Part shown: positions 23,611-34,184 of the stretch, one piece after another
Numbering within the stretch: the stretch's first letter is position 1
How the letters are laid out: every line of letters starts with the position of its first letter
Assembly (NCBI GenBank): GCA_032622095.1
Contig: CP136066.1
Coordinates: forward strand, 230,334,961 to 230,398,960
DNA length: 64,000 nucleotides
DNA from: Siphonodentalium dalli
Taxonomy: Eukaryota > Mollusca > Scaphopoda > Gadilida > Siphonodentaliidae
Reading direction: 5' to 3'
Made by a program: the position numbers and the translations under genes
Notes under the pieces: model-generated
Told to the model about the DNA's origin: nothing
Database searches by the model: none
The model's input: only the letters and a program-made list of their open reading frames with translations

Positions 23611-23618
23611 GTTGAACA

Positions 23619-24340
23619 TGGTTAGAGGGTCTCCTTTAGGGTGCCCACTTTGTGAAATTCGAACTACAGACCCTTGAGCAATATAAAATGTCCCGATGTT
23701 GCACATTTGCACATCACCCTTGTCTCAAAATGATTTTCAAACTGGTACTTGACTGTCTCCAACTGTTGGTGATTTATATAAGATCAGATGAAGGTCAAGC
23801 TCTAGTGTGTTATTATCAGGGATGACGCCATCCTATATATTTGTATTGCATTGTCTTGTGATCATCAAGCCTTGAATATTGTGTCTGACATTTGCAGAAT
23901 GAGGTCCACGGAGTGTGAAATTCAGTCACGCTATCCCGCACAGCGGGCTAGCGTCGCCAAATTCACCATAAGAATACCTCATTCAAATTAGACCTCAACT
24001 GCTATGGGATACATAGGTTGGGGGTCCCCAGTAGAAGTTGGTGATGTTTACCCATTATCCACCTCGATTATGCAATTTATCTGCTGAAATCAGACGAGAA
24101 AACGTGACTAAATACAATGTTAATTTCAGACTATAGTTATTTCACAGAAGATGAGACCAAAGCAGAATGGGGTGGCCAGAGGGTACACAGTGCGGGTAGC
24201 ATCACCATGATCACCCTCTAAGTGTTGACAAGCGATGGTCTGTTGTTTAAACACTCCATCACTAGGTACATAACTGACGACGATTCCAGTGAAATTTAGC
24301 ATTTTACTTCAGACTTACACCTACACTTACATTCTACAAC
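23619..24340. repeat. Family F repeat fragments
   Basis: About 23890-24000 and 24150-24240 belong to a family whose core is 'gcagaatgaggtccccagagggtgaattt(g/a)gtgatgctatccc'. The other copies in the window are at 24780-25030, 34560-34690, 47460-47560 and 47700-47850. I see no gene. Confidence 0.6.
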
Positions 24341-24780
24341 TGCTTACTCATGTACATAACTATAAATTTCAAAATTAACCCTTTCGAAAACTCGCGGCCT
24401 ATGCTTACGTTCCTAATTTCTAAAATTGTAACACCTAACTATGTACCACGCTCCCATCTTTTACTGAAACTACCGGTATGGGACAATCATGAAACTAAAG
24501 AATATTTTAATACTCTACGTATAACTAGTTCATTTATGATAGTGCGTGATTCTACGATACTGGTACGCATACTCTGTCATAGGTATACCTATATTTTCCA
24601 AATTTCAAAACACCAGGCATACCTCTATTATGGTCCTGTTTTTAATTTTACTGACTATGGAATTGTCCAAGTGGCGCTTCGGAATGTGTACCTAGATAAT
24701 GATCACCTTTGTCCATGTTACCGAAGACAGGTTTACCCTTGTATTCTGTGATGTTCCCAGCCCCCCCGGATCTCTATATT
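24341..24780. other. Open frame without recognisable protein
   Basis: The plus strand is open for 133 codons (24350-24751). The translation has no domain, a biased hydrophobic/aromatic composition and no family resemblance. It lies between two family F copies, so it may be the interior of a larger repeat. I do not call a gene. Confidence 0.3.
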
Positions 24781-25030
24781 TTACAACATAGAAGATGAGA
24801 CCAAAGCAGAATGGGGTGACCAGAGGGTACACAGTGCGGGTAGCATCACCAAGAAGATGAGGCATAAGCAGAATGAGGTCCCCAGAGGGTGAATTTGGTG
24901 ATGCTATCCCACACACTAAGCAGAATGAGGTCCCCAGATGGTGAATTTGGTGGTGCTAGCCCACTGTGCGGGATAGCATCACTAAATTCACCCTCTGGGG
25001 ACCTCATTCTGCAAATGTCCGACACTCTAT
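24780..25030. mobile_element. Family F foldback
   Basis: Two direct copies of 'gcagaatgaggtccccaga(g/t)ggtgaatttggtg' are followed by the inverted copy 'ggatagcatcactaaattcaccctctggggacctcattctgc', giving a strong hairpin. Confidence 0.7.
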
Positions 25031-26423
25031 TTCAAGGCTTGGTGATAATGAGTTATATGGACCAATCATATAGTAGGAGAAGGAACATTTGAGGCTTTAA
25101 AAGCCCTCTTAATTCTCGAACCCCCAGATCACATTATATAAAATATATACCATAGTATATACCATTTGAAAGAGTAAGCTCCAAAACGTTGTATTTTCAA
25201 CTTATTCGAAGTAATAAACTGTGGACATGTTTTTATTGATAAACTGGCTTCTGTTCTGTGATCAAGTTTATGCACAAAGTAAATTTTTTTCAATGGAAGG
25301 GGAATAACTCAATATATTTAGATATAGAGTTATTCATCTTCCATTGAAAATAAACTATATTTTGAATTCTGTTGCATTCTGAGAGGCAAAAGGGGGAAAT
25401 TATTTTATGATTTAAGCTATTTTCTATTACTTTATGAGCACCTTATGAGTTCCGAATGGTGATGAATTATAGTATTTTAATCATATTTTATGGCATAGAT
25501 TGTTATTAAAACCGCATATAAAGGCACTATAAACAAATAATCGTTGACTCCAAAATTACGTGGGCCTTTAACATACTACCACGGTAAATAGGGTAAGTTG
25601 TATAGAACCTAATGCTCAAATAGTTACTTAATGCCGATCATGCGCTCGTTGCCTGTTGTTATTGATAGACTGTATGGTGTTGGCATTTGAACATTATGTT
25701 TCTTAAAATTGTTTTGGTAGTTTTGAAAAGTTGTTCATGTTGTTCTATTAAAATGTACAGGTATATATTATATATGATTATATCAACATGCAATAATCAG
25801 GTCAGGCATATCCTGAATTCCATTATTATAGTGGTATATGACCATTACCGTTTTGTTAATTTGATAAAAGAGGGATAATCCAAAATCATATTTCACACAA
25901 ATATTATTCAAATTCATTGTCGCACTAATTCGGTATCACACATATAGTTTGTCCAGGAGAATGAATAATCATGACGCCACTCGATACGTAACTCAATTAG
26001 CATGCACTTAGTTGAAATGTTATGAAGGAGGGATTGGGTCATCCTGTTATTGTCATGTAGAAAGGCATATATTAGTAATATATTATAATATTATTGAATA
26101 ACAAAGCTGGCGCAAAAGATCGCACAACGAATTTTGTCGGAAGACTGTTCATTCGCTGCGAATTTTTAAGAGTGACATTTGGCTGTGCACGGGTATGCGC
26201 CTTCTTCTATTCCCGACGCAAATAAAGGAAACGTGAATATTGTATAGTCATATGCCACTTTAGTAGTGGAATTCAGGATGTGCCTGACCTGATGATATAT
26301 ATTTGCATCGATTATTGCAGTATGTTTCATTTATAATAATTTTTTGATGATCAGAATACTAATAAATTGAATTGAATTGAATTGGTCTCATTGCATTTTG
26401 CAAGACTTTCATGTTGAACCTAC
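25031..26423. other. Intron-like, hairpin at 25290-25360
   Basis: 'tttttttcaatggaaggggaataactca' pairs with 'gagttattcatcttccattgaaaa'. The rest is AT-rich with nothing recognisable. 26350-26385 is an 'aattgaattgaattgaatt' run like LINE tails. Confidence 0.4.
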
Positions 26424-26540
26424 TGCAACATCCAAAGCTTATTACGACCTCGAAATGGGTTAATATTGAGTCCATTACGACCTCGAAATAGGTTAATATT
26501 GAGTCCATTACGACCTCGAAATAGGTTAATATTTCATTGG
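26424..26540 (-). CDS. Candidate 117-nt exon with 33-nt internal repeats
   Basis: The acceptor is good (GGTGCATTTTCTTCCAG) and the donor GTAGGT is plausible. The 39-codon frame is open with phase 1 at both ends. The peptide contains ILTYFEVVMDS twice and ILTHFEVVISF once, that is a 33-nt tandem repeat. The composition (acidic/hydrophobic) is unlike the Gly-rich exons. A minisatellite that happens to be open is the main alternative. Confidence 0.25.
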
Positions 26541-26734
26541 CTGGAAGAAAATGCACCTTACCGATTGAACCGCCGAACAAACCACAATATATTCCTATTG
26601 AAAGTTTCACCGATGAATTGGTCAAGGTTGGTGTCATGCACCCTATTAAATAAGTCGGTGATACATCGCACATAGTTTGTACGTTATATCTTTCATTGTA
26701 ATACGGGTTTGGAGCTCATCATACCCTGTTGGTA

Positions 26735-27045
26735 TAACCCATATAGAGCCCCACACAGATAGAAGGATCTATCACTGACAGTCGTCTGCTCGTGTCTGTG
26801 AGGGGCACCATACAGGTGATTAGTAGACCATGCCATGAATTTCTACTCTGACTAATGCCCGTATAGAGCCCCACACAGAGAATGATCTATCACTGACAGT
26901 CGTCTGCTCGTGTCTGTGAGGGGCACCACACAAGTGCTTAGTAGACCATGCCATGAATTTCTACTCTGACTAACGCCCATAGAAGGATATATTACTGAGT
27001 GTCGTCTGGTCGTGTCTGTGTGGGGCACCACGTGGGTGTTCAGTA
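26735..27045. repeat. Tandem copies of a dispersed repeat
   Basis: Three consecutive copies, each about 120 bp, share 'gagccccacacag(a)', 'gtcgtctg(c/g)tcgtgtctgtg', 'ggggcacca' and 'ccatgaatttctactctgactaa'. Related pieces lie at 2.5-3.4, 27.65-27.8 and 42.3-42.5 kb. Confidence 0.75.
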
Positions 27046-27680
27046 GATAATGCTATGAATCTCTTGCTAACGCCCGTAGAAATAATATTCCACCAGTGAA
27101 AAACCTTGGAACAGTTTGAAGTTTTGACAGGGAACCTTATAAAGTCGAACAAATAACGCAGGGAATATATTTCTTAGTAATTATCTGTTCCTTAATAATG
27201 TAATTGAAGTCTTCACTGTATATGAATGTTCAAACTAAAAAAACATCACGATTTAAGTGACTTTGTGAGCGATTTTGCTTTGCATCGCTTACATTTATGC
27301 AATTTTTCCTGGGTAAGTTATTCAATGTTTATTGCGATATCGTCCAAGAAAAGTCACAAATAAGCATGAATTTTCGAGTTGGGACCTTCACGTTGAATTA
27401 ATTACCTAGGAGAAATTCCATAATTGTAAGCGACGCAAAGCAAAATCGCTCACATTCACTTGAATCGTGAAATTTCGAGTTAGAACCATAACCTTCAGTG
27501 AAGTACATTATCAAGGAACAGATAATAACTAAGAAATATATTCTCTGCGTTATATATTCGACTTTATAAGGTTCCCTGTCAAGACTTCAAAAAGTTCCAA
27601 GGTTTTGTAATGGTGGAATATGATCTCTACGGGCGTTAGCAATAGTAGAGATTCATGGCATGATCTACTGAACACCCGCA
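27045..27680. mobile_element. Family E foldback element
   Basis: Long inverted arms are visible. 'acgcccgtaga.at.atattccaccagt', 'aaccttggaac', 'gttttgacagggaaccttataaagtcgaa' and 'atctgttccttaataatgta' on the left recur as complements on the right. Relatives are at 35030-35505, 42430-42800, 39583-39690 (partial) and, degraded, 21900-22270. Confidence 0.7.
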
Positions 27681-28355
27681 TGGTGCCCCACAAAGACACG
27701 ACCAGGCGACATCCAGTAATGTAGCCTTCTATCTGTGTGGGGCTCTCTATGGGAGATTCATGGCATAAATTAGTATAACCCATATATGTAGTATGCCTCA
27801 CATACCGGGGATGGGCCAGTACGTTGTCGGATAATTACATGACGACATATGTCAGTCGTGGGGCCATATACCACATGGTCACACATACCACACAATAAAA
27901 CATTTATGTTAATTAGTATTTGTGTATATTCGTTGACTAACTTACTTGTATGTATGTCAACATCGAAATGCCGCGAAAATACTTTGTGTCAAGAAATTTC
28001 ATTTGACTGCATGCTTGGTCAACATTGCATGCATCAATTTAATACGTGCACAGACTGGCGGTCTGTTGTCAAATATGTCGCTATTAAATGTGCGTTTTTG
28101 TTTAAAACACATCCGGTGAACGCTTTTCCGGCTCAAAACCTGTCACCGTATCCTGGTGTTAAGAAGCTGAAGGAGATGGCTCTATATAAGCATCTGATGC
28201 TTGTTGTCAAATCCTCTTCCTCCCTTCTTGTCTTCTATTCATACATGTGTCATGTTTTATAATTATATAATTTTGGGAAGAAATAAAATATTGTTTAAAC
28301 CAAGAAGTTCAATACCTAATTACACAGGTTTTGCTTTGTTCAGCTGATCATGTGG
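27681..28355. other. No supported gene
   Basis: An open frame of 137 codons (27849-28262, plus) has no recognisable domain. The flanks are repeat pieces. Confidence 0.3.
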
Positions 28356-28359
28356 TTAA

Positions 28360-28750
28360 CCCTTTACCCAACAAACCGGCCAAAACCGGCCAAATAAAGC
28401 TTTTACAGCCTAAAATATCTTCGGTCTGTCTCAATAGAACCATACAAATATGGATATCATTGGAACCGGCTCATTGACCACATTGTGGTGGTTACAGTTA
28501 TGCCCTGTGCCAATGCATTCTCTTATATATTCGAGTCGACCATAGGTCGCCTCGCATATATAAGAGAATGCATTGGCCTAAATAAATCTTTTTTTAACAC
28601 TTTTTACCATTTTTTCTTACATTCTTTAACAATTTTATAATTTTTAATGTGTTAAGCCAATGCATTCTCTTAAATATGCGAGGCGACCTATGGTCGACTC
28701 GCATATATAAGAGAATGCATTGGCACAGGGCCGTTCTGTTGGGTAAAGGG
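28360..28750. mobile_element. TTAA-flanked MITE, family A, 391 bp
   Basis: It is flanked by TTAA at 28356-28359 and 28751-28754, with perfect CCCTTTACCCAACA type ends. It is oriented opposite to the 12029 and 13862 copies. Double hairpins lie at about 28508-28576 and 28657-28725. Confidence 0.88.
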
Positions 28751-29066
28751 TTAAATACCACAAGCAACATATCTATTATACCTACAATGTGTGTAACAAA
28801 TGTAATTTATTATTGAAGATATCAAAATAATTACCGATCTGTCTGTCTCTAATGACATTGAAAGTATATGAAATAAGTGGACAGAAAATTCATGTATTAG
28901 TGCAAAATACACTAATATGCTCAAATTCATTCATTTCTTGCATATAATATGTTGAATATAATAGGAGATGGTCCCGTAAATGGCTGGATTTAGTGTTGTA
29001 GTACTCCTGTAAATGGACCTCCGCTCGCCTATCATCGATGTTGAGAACGGCCATTTGGCCGTTTAA

Positions 29067-29524
29067 CCCTTTACCCAACAAAACGGCCTTGTGCCAATGC
29101 ATTCTCTTATATATGCGAGTCGACCATAGGTCGCCTCGCAAATATAAGAGAATGCATTGGCTTAACACATATTAAAAATGATAAAATTGTCAAAATATGT
29201 AGAAAAATTGTTAAAAATTGTTAAAAAATGTAAGAAAACATTATAAAATTGTTAAAGAATGTAAGAAAAATGGTAAAAAGTGTTAAAAAATGATTTTTTT
29301 TAGGCCAATGCATTCTCTTATATATGCGAGGCGACCTACGGTCGACTCGCATATATAAGGGAATGCATTGGCACAGGGCATAACTGTAACTACCACAATG
29401 TGGTCAATGAGCCGGTTCCAATGATATCCATATTTGTATGGTTCTATTGAGACAGACCCAAGATAATTTAGGCTGTTGCAGCTTCATTTGGGCTATTTTT
29501 CTGGGCGTTTTGTTGGGTAAAGGG
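29067..29524. mobile_element. TTAA-flanked MITE, family A, 458-bp variant
   Basis: The left TTAA is at 29063-29066. The right flank is mutated to ATAA. The extra length comes from a duplicated 'aaaattgt(t/c)aaa(g/a)aatgtaagaaaa' segment between the two hairpins. Confidence 0.8.
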
Positions 29525-29685
29525 ATAAGCTACCGTGTGCTAATTTATTCTACCAATGTATTGCGGCCGTCCTTGCATTCCAATCGGACTAATCTTTACT
29601 AAAATCAATATATAATCAGTCGATAACAAATCATAATAACAGTTTATATTCATGTATATTTACATACATATACAGACTCACATAC

Positions 29686-29892
29686 CTAATGTGTTGTCTG
29701 TATACCCGTTACACCACCGTGGATTACACCCATCAGCACACCCGTTTGACCACCCGTGGATTATACCCAACGTGTTGTCTGTACAGTCGTTACACCACCG
29801 TTGATTATACCAAATGTGTTGTTTGTACACCCGTTTCATCGCCATGGATACCGTGGATTTTAGATACAAAACATTGAGCATCTCTGTTAGAC
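29686..29892 (-). CDS. Candidate 207-nt Cys/Trp repeat exon
   Basis: The donor GTATGTG is good. The acceptor (CTTCATAATGTTAG) is moderate. The frame is open for 69 codons in phase 1 at both ends. The peptide starts GLTEMLNVLYL and ends with repeats of RWCN(D/G)(C/Y)TDNTLG. Six cysteines would suit an extracellular module. The underlying DNA is a short minisatellite ('cgttacaccaccgtggattatacccaa.gtgttgtctgtac'), so the open frame could be accidental. Confidence 0.3.
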
Positions 29893-29983
29893 CTAACATT
29901 ATGAAGATTCTAGATAATGGATTTTACAAACTAATGTAAAACTGATGTTTGGACACATCCGCACATCCCATAGTTAGACTCAC

Positions 29984-30016
29984 CCATACCGCACATAGTT
30001 CCAAGGCCGAAGCTAC
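29984..30016 (-). CDS. 33-nt micro-exon (GSFGLGTMCGM)
   Basis: The donor GTGAGT is ideal and the acceptor is ATACAATGTAG. In phase 1 the 33 nt read (G)GT AGC TTC GGC CTT GGA ACT ATG TGC GGT ATG G. It is clearly a duplicate of the second half of exon 30076-30147 (GSFGRGAMGGR), so the two are tandem-duplicated exons. It contributes one Cys to the mature chain. Confidence 0.6.
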
Positions 30017-30075
30017 CTACATTGTATCACTATGTCTGTGAACAGACCATTCACTCATACATTCTGTAGACTCAC

Positions 30076-30147
30076 CCCTACCGCCCATAGCTCCACGACC
30101 GAAGCTACCGATTTGTCTTTTAAGTCGACTTAGGAGCTTCGAGGAAT
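30076..30147 (-). CDS. 72-nt exon: propeptide end, R-L-K-R site, mature start
   Basis: The acceptor is excellent (GGTTTTTTTGTTGTAG) and the donor is GTGAGT. The 72 nt in phase 1 read (x)AT SSKLLSRLKR then QIGSFGRGAMGGR and a Gly first base. R-L-K-R matches the furin/PC recognition pattern R-X-K/R-R, and the following Gln could cyclise to pyroglutamate. This places a propeptide upstream and a Gly-rich mature protein downstream, so the product should enter the secretory pathway. The signal-peptide exon must lie at higher coordinates and I could not identify it. Confidence 0.62.
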
Positions 30148-30149
30148 CT

Positions 30150-30300
30150 ACAACAAAAAAACCATAGTCAGAAATGGTAACGCCCGCACAATCATATTAA
30201 TAGGCATCCATATAATACAAAAAAAACATAGTCAGAAATGGTAACGCCCGCAAGATCATATTAATAGGCACACATATAATATAAAATATATTGGTTTCAT
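30150..30300. repeat. Short tandem duplication, about 75-bp unit
   Basis: 'acatagtcagaaatggtaacgcccgca(c/a)(a/g)atcatattaataggca' occurs twice, in the intron upstream of the propeptide exon. Confidence 0.8.
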
Positions 30301-30574
30301 GAATGTACCACCTCAAAATTCCATTAAAACAAGTAATCCAAATTATTACAACAACTGCGGCTTATCACTGGTAGACCCAGCCAATTCAATTCAATTTAAT
30401 TATTCTTTATAAATTTAGATGTTACAGAGTATGCTGAGTTCAGCTGAATTTATCACCATGACAACCAGCTGGGCATCCCGATGCGGATGACATTACACCA
30501 GTGAAACCCGGTATGTTGGCCGCGACGGGATAGCAGAGCCGGTAGCAACACACCCTGCTTCTTCCGAAGAAGGG

Positions 30575-30826
30575 ATGTCAACAGAAGAAGAATCTGCATT
30601 ATCAGAGAAACTGGCGGCAGCTGTCTCCGATATAGTTGAGTATCGTAAACAACAAGAGATATGGTACCAGGAAAAGAAAGAAAGAGAACTCGAAATTAAA
30701 CAACTGGTAGAACTGATACAGAGTCAACAACAACAACGACAGTTAACAACAAAGTCACCCCCTTCTTCTGGTGAAAAGAATCCCAGGAAAAAAAAGAAAA
30801 AAAGAGGTAACCATCAAAAAATATAA
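30575..30826 (+). CDS. Hypothetical small coiled-coil protein
   Basis: This 83-codon frame starts at ATG. The translation is highly charged and helical: EKLAAAVSDIVEYRKQQ, then a Glu/Lys-rich heptad-like stretch (residues 10-50), a Gln run (QSQQQQ) and a basic tail (NPRKKKKKRG). Composition and low hydrophobicity look more like real coding sequence than the random frames nearby. It runs antisense to the micro-exon gene. It could be a retroelement gag remnant or an exon. No family was recognised. Confidence 0.3.
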   Translation: MSTEEESALSEKLAAAVSDIVEYRKQQEIWYQEKKERELEIKQLVELIQSQQQQRQLTTKSPPSSGEKNPRKKKKKRGNHQKI

Positions 30827-30829
30827 ATG

Positions 30830-31990
30830 CTTGATTCATTTTTTCATTAAAGACGATAATATGAGGGGTGAAGGAAATGGCATATCGGCCCTTTCGACCA
30901 TCCCGGCCCCCCAAATACTCTCTTCACAGTATGCTGGTAATTACAGCATATTGATATATATAATATAGAGTGTGCTATGTATGAGGTTTTTAAATACGTG
31001 CGTTTAGTGCGAATAGTCAGTTCAGGGAACTAAACAATACATAACATAATAAAGACCGATCCATCTGATTTGACAACATGAACCAACCATATGTACTGTT
31101 TCTACCCCCGACATATTTAAATCAGACCCATCAGCCGAATATTATTAGCTTTTGTTGGCCAGAATGTGGACTTTTTTAATGAGGAAGATGCCCCATCCGA
31201 TTTGACATATTTCTTTATGGGAACCCCGAACTAACATAACTGAGAATAGTGATATTGTTAAGGCTGCTCACTCGTATATTAGAGTTTCCGGTCGATTTGA
31301 GAGAACCTAACACTTTGCCTATGCCATTTTAGTTCAACTTGTAACGCTGCTACTGGAATTTGCCTTCAAATACCTGTATGATTTATTCTTGCGAGATAAT
31401 TGTATGCTATTTACATGCAAATTCCGGTAGCATCGCCACAGATTGAACTACAGATATTTTACTTCGCACGTGGTACTGTGGTAAGAAATTTATTAACTGA
31501 TTGCACTAAATTCGATTCGAGCCGAGTTTTAGCAAGTCTCGTATCGAATTTAGTGGACGAGGTTAATTTTAGCATTTTAGCAAGGAAACATCAGCGGCGC
31601 GGAAATTGGATTTACATGTTTGGAGAGTGAATGAGTGTATTAGCATCTTAAATAACCATATTTGAAGCTTGAAATTATGTTAGCTTTTAGCTGCATCACT
31701 GTCCGGTACCGGCGATCAAAATAGGGTGATAACTAAATTATATATACTTTTATACGGACTCTATACATGTACGTCACAACAAGACTTATTTATGAATATA
31801 TAATATTTATGAATAATAACGAATTTAGAAAATATTGTTATTACGATGTCACTGAAAGCCGTATTGGAATCACAACATATTTTCAAGATGGAACAATTAA
31901 ATACTATCTCTTCCTAAATACGTGTTATATAGTTTACGGTGTAGAAAATAATAAATATGTGTCTAAAACCCCGTGTCCGGAAACGCTTCT
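30830..31990. other. No supported gene; repeat pieces
   Basis: 31490-31575 is a small hairpin of the 14620 foldback type. 31840-32060 is related to 40190-40360 ('ctatctctt.ctaaa', 'ctatc.attaatattgatttta'). Its open frame (31767-32099) is therefore repeat-derived. Confidence 0.4.
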
Positions 31991-32069
31991 ATCAATTAAT
32001 ATTGATTTTATATCGATATTTCAAAAAATGGTATTATATACTGAGAATGTTGTATTTATATTTAGACTA

Positions 32070-33240
32070 GAAGGTGACCCGACTTCGTCCGGGCTTTGAC
32101 ATTGAATTGACCATTTTGAAGGTCAAGGTCAGGTGGGTCACGATTTGACCCGTCCAAAACACTCCCTTGAAACAATTACCACTAAGTATCAAATTTCGTC
32201 AAAATCCGTCTGGCAGTTTACCAACACCAACACCCCAAAAATGGTGGAAATTGGCCCAGCGGATACCGGGAAATCGGCCCAGCGGATACCGAGATACCCC
32301 ATGTATCAAATTTCGTCCGTAAAAATCCGCCAGTTTTACCCGATTTGATTTCCACTAAAGTATATAAACGCGCCTCATAAACACACGCTCGTTAATTATC
32401 AAGCTTCAACGTAAAGATAAATTAGCATTGTGTAGTAAATTTTAACTAATTATTTTCTCGCCGTCAAAGTTGAACAATGTCGATGTTGTTGGCATTGACG
32501 GTTTGGGGCCACCGGTAGATTCCAACAGCGAAATAGCATTTCAGCTAAATGGATTCTTGGATGAGATTCCAGACCCGCGGGGTAAATGTAAACAACTTGA
32601 GCCTATGCGTGGTGTAAATATACGAAAAATAAATCTATCGACAATAGACCTAAGAATATCAGCTGTAACAAAATTTATATATCAGAAATTGATTTATTTT
32701 GGGATAGATACACGATTCTTAATAGCCTGCAAATTGACAATATAAATTGTAAATGTTATAATTTTGGGGAAAATACACGATGCGTAAATTGCTTACGTTC
32801 GTCAACGTATGAATATAGAGTTATCCTCCCTGCATCGCAGTGCTAAATTCCGGCGTGTTAGCACTGCGGATCCCGAGATATGAGTTTTGAAGGTCAAGGT
32901 GACGCCGCACGGACAAATGGACGGGCCCATGTTCGTTCCCGGGTCGAATTACGTGTCCGTACCAAGTTTGGTCGAAATCGGTCCAGTCGTGTTCGAGTCC
33001 ATCGCGAACACACACACACACTGAACCCGACTTCGTCCGGGCTTTGACCTTGAATTGACCATTTTGAAGGTCAAGGTCAGGTGGGGTCAAACACCAACAC
33101 CCCAAAAATGGTGGAAATCGGCACAGCGGGTACCGAGATACCCTATGCATCAAATTTCGTCCGTAAAAATCCGCCAGTTTAACCCGATTTGATTTCCACT
33201 CAAGTATATAAACGGGCCTCATATACACACGCTCATTAAT
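32070..33240. mobile_element. Two RTE-like LINE/SINE tail fragments
   Basis: The segment 'acccgacttcgtccgggctttgacattgaattgaccattttgaaggtcaaggtcagg' occurs at 32075 and 33027. Each copy is followed by 'accaacaccccaaaaatggtggaaat(t/c)gg' and 'tatataaacg(c/g)gcctcat'. 32925-33025 carries 'accaagtttggtcgaaatcggtccag', ending in (CA)n, the kind of 3' tail found in RTE-clade elements. The plus frame 32470-32745 between the copies (start NNVDVVGIDGLGPPVDSN) is open but unidentified. Confidence 0.55.
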
Positions 33241-33780
33241 TATCAAGTTTCAACGTAAAGGTAAATTACCATCGGTGCCCGAGATATCGCCAAGAAGTCT
33301 GAAACAGTCAAATGCATCGGCCGGTTAAACGTTAACGTGATCTAACGTTATGCCATCTAACGACGTCATAGAAGTTACGCATTGTTTTTATCCTGATGGA
33401 AGATAGTATCACTTCTTCTTGATAATTGAGGCAGATAACTAAAACGGATATATACGCATTATATATCGTTGGAAAGAGGAAACACGAAAGATTCTCACCG
33501 TGTCATTATTATGACTGGCATTTTATTATTCGCGCTGTTTCGAATCGATTTGTAAGCACCGAACTCAAATGAAAGTCACGTAACACAGTGTAAAAACAGA
33601 TTTGACCTCGGCACGTGAAAAGTTGACCTCGGATCTGAAAAGCAATATGCCCATGTTCGTTCCCGGGTCGAATTACGTGTCCGTACCAAGTTTGGTCGAA
33701 ATCGGTCCAGCCGTGTTCGAGTCCATCGCGAACACACACACACACACAAACACACAGATCTTCCAAAATATATAATAGAT
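33241..33780. mobile_element. RTE-like tail with (CA)n
   Basis: 33650-33765 repeats 'cccatgttcgttcccgggtcgaattacgtgtccgtaccaagtttggtcgaaatcggtccag' from 32930 and ends in a (CA)n run. The preceding part shows nothing recognisable. Confidence 0.6.
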
Positions 33781-34180
33781 GACCGTGTGTTTGAGAGAGA
33801 GAGAGTCTGTGTACGAGCATATTTATAGGAGACGTATGTATACACCCAATAGTATACCTAGTATCTTGTTTGGTTGCCAAATGTATTTTGGAATGTTTTC
33901 ACCTTTATATCGAATAAATATATATGCACATGCATCCACTCTGTCTGCCATTATTTTTGTATACAGTGTACATGTATAAGTCTTGCTTGTTCCAGATATA
34001 CGGTGGCTTCGCAATAAATTCATTCATTTTCCGTCGGCTTTTGACAGAGACTGTGCGTAGACATACATATAATTTGGCAGTCGTAAATGAATTTTGAAGT
34101 ACAATTGCTAGTCGCGCTCGTACCGTGCGCGACTCTGGGAGCAAATGTACGCTAAGTTTACAAAGACTGGTAATTTGGAG
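33781..34180. other. No supported feature
   Basis: AT-rich sequence with a short GAGAGA run. No gene or repeat was recognised. Confidence 0.3.
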
Positions 34181-34184
34181 GCAA

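Larger units (their letters stand above)
758..30147 (-). other. Span of a predicted micro-exon gene
   Basis: The minus strand holds a series of short candidate exons spread over at least 29 kb. Those I consider best are 30076-30147, 29984-30016, 20249-20290, 19628-20002, 18263-18298, 9116-9148, 8777-8827, 5712-5750 and 1625-1657. Each has an AG acceptor, a GT donor, an open frame, a length divisible by 3 and phase 1 at both ends, so any subset could be skipped without a frameshift. The encoded protein would be secreted or otherwise processed, Gly/Met-rich then Pro-rich. I did not recognise a family. The signal-peptide exon (to the right) and the terminal exon (to the left or outside the window) are missing from this annotation. 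The linking of exons into one transcript is inferred from shared strand, phase and composition. It could also be more than one gene. Confidence 0.55.

Noticed and set aside
24350-24751. A 133-codon plus-strand protein
   Set aside because: It lies between copies of a foldback family and has no recognisable family or composition.
27849-28262. A 137-codon plus-strand protein
   Set aside because: No domain, low coding character, and flanked by repeat fragments. A chance frame is as likely.
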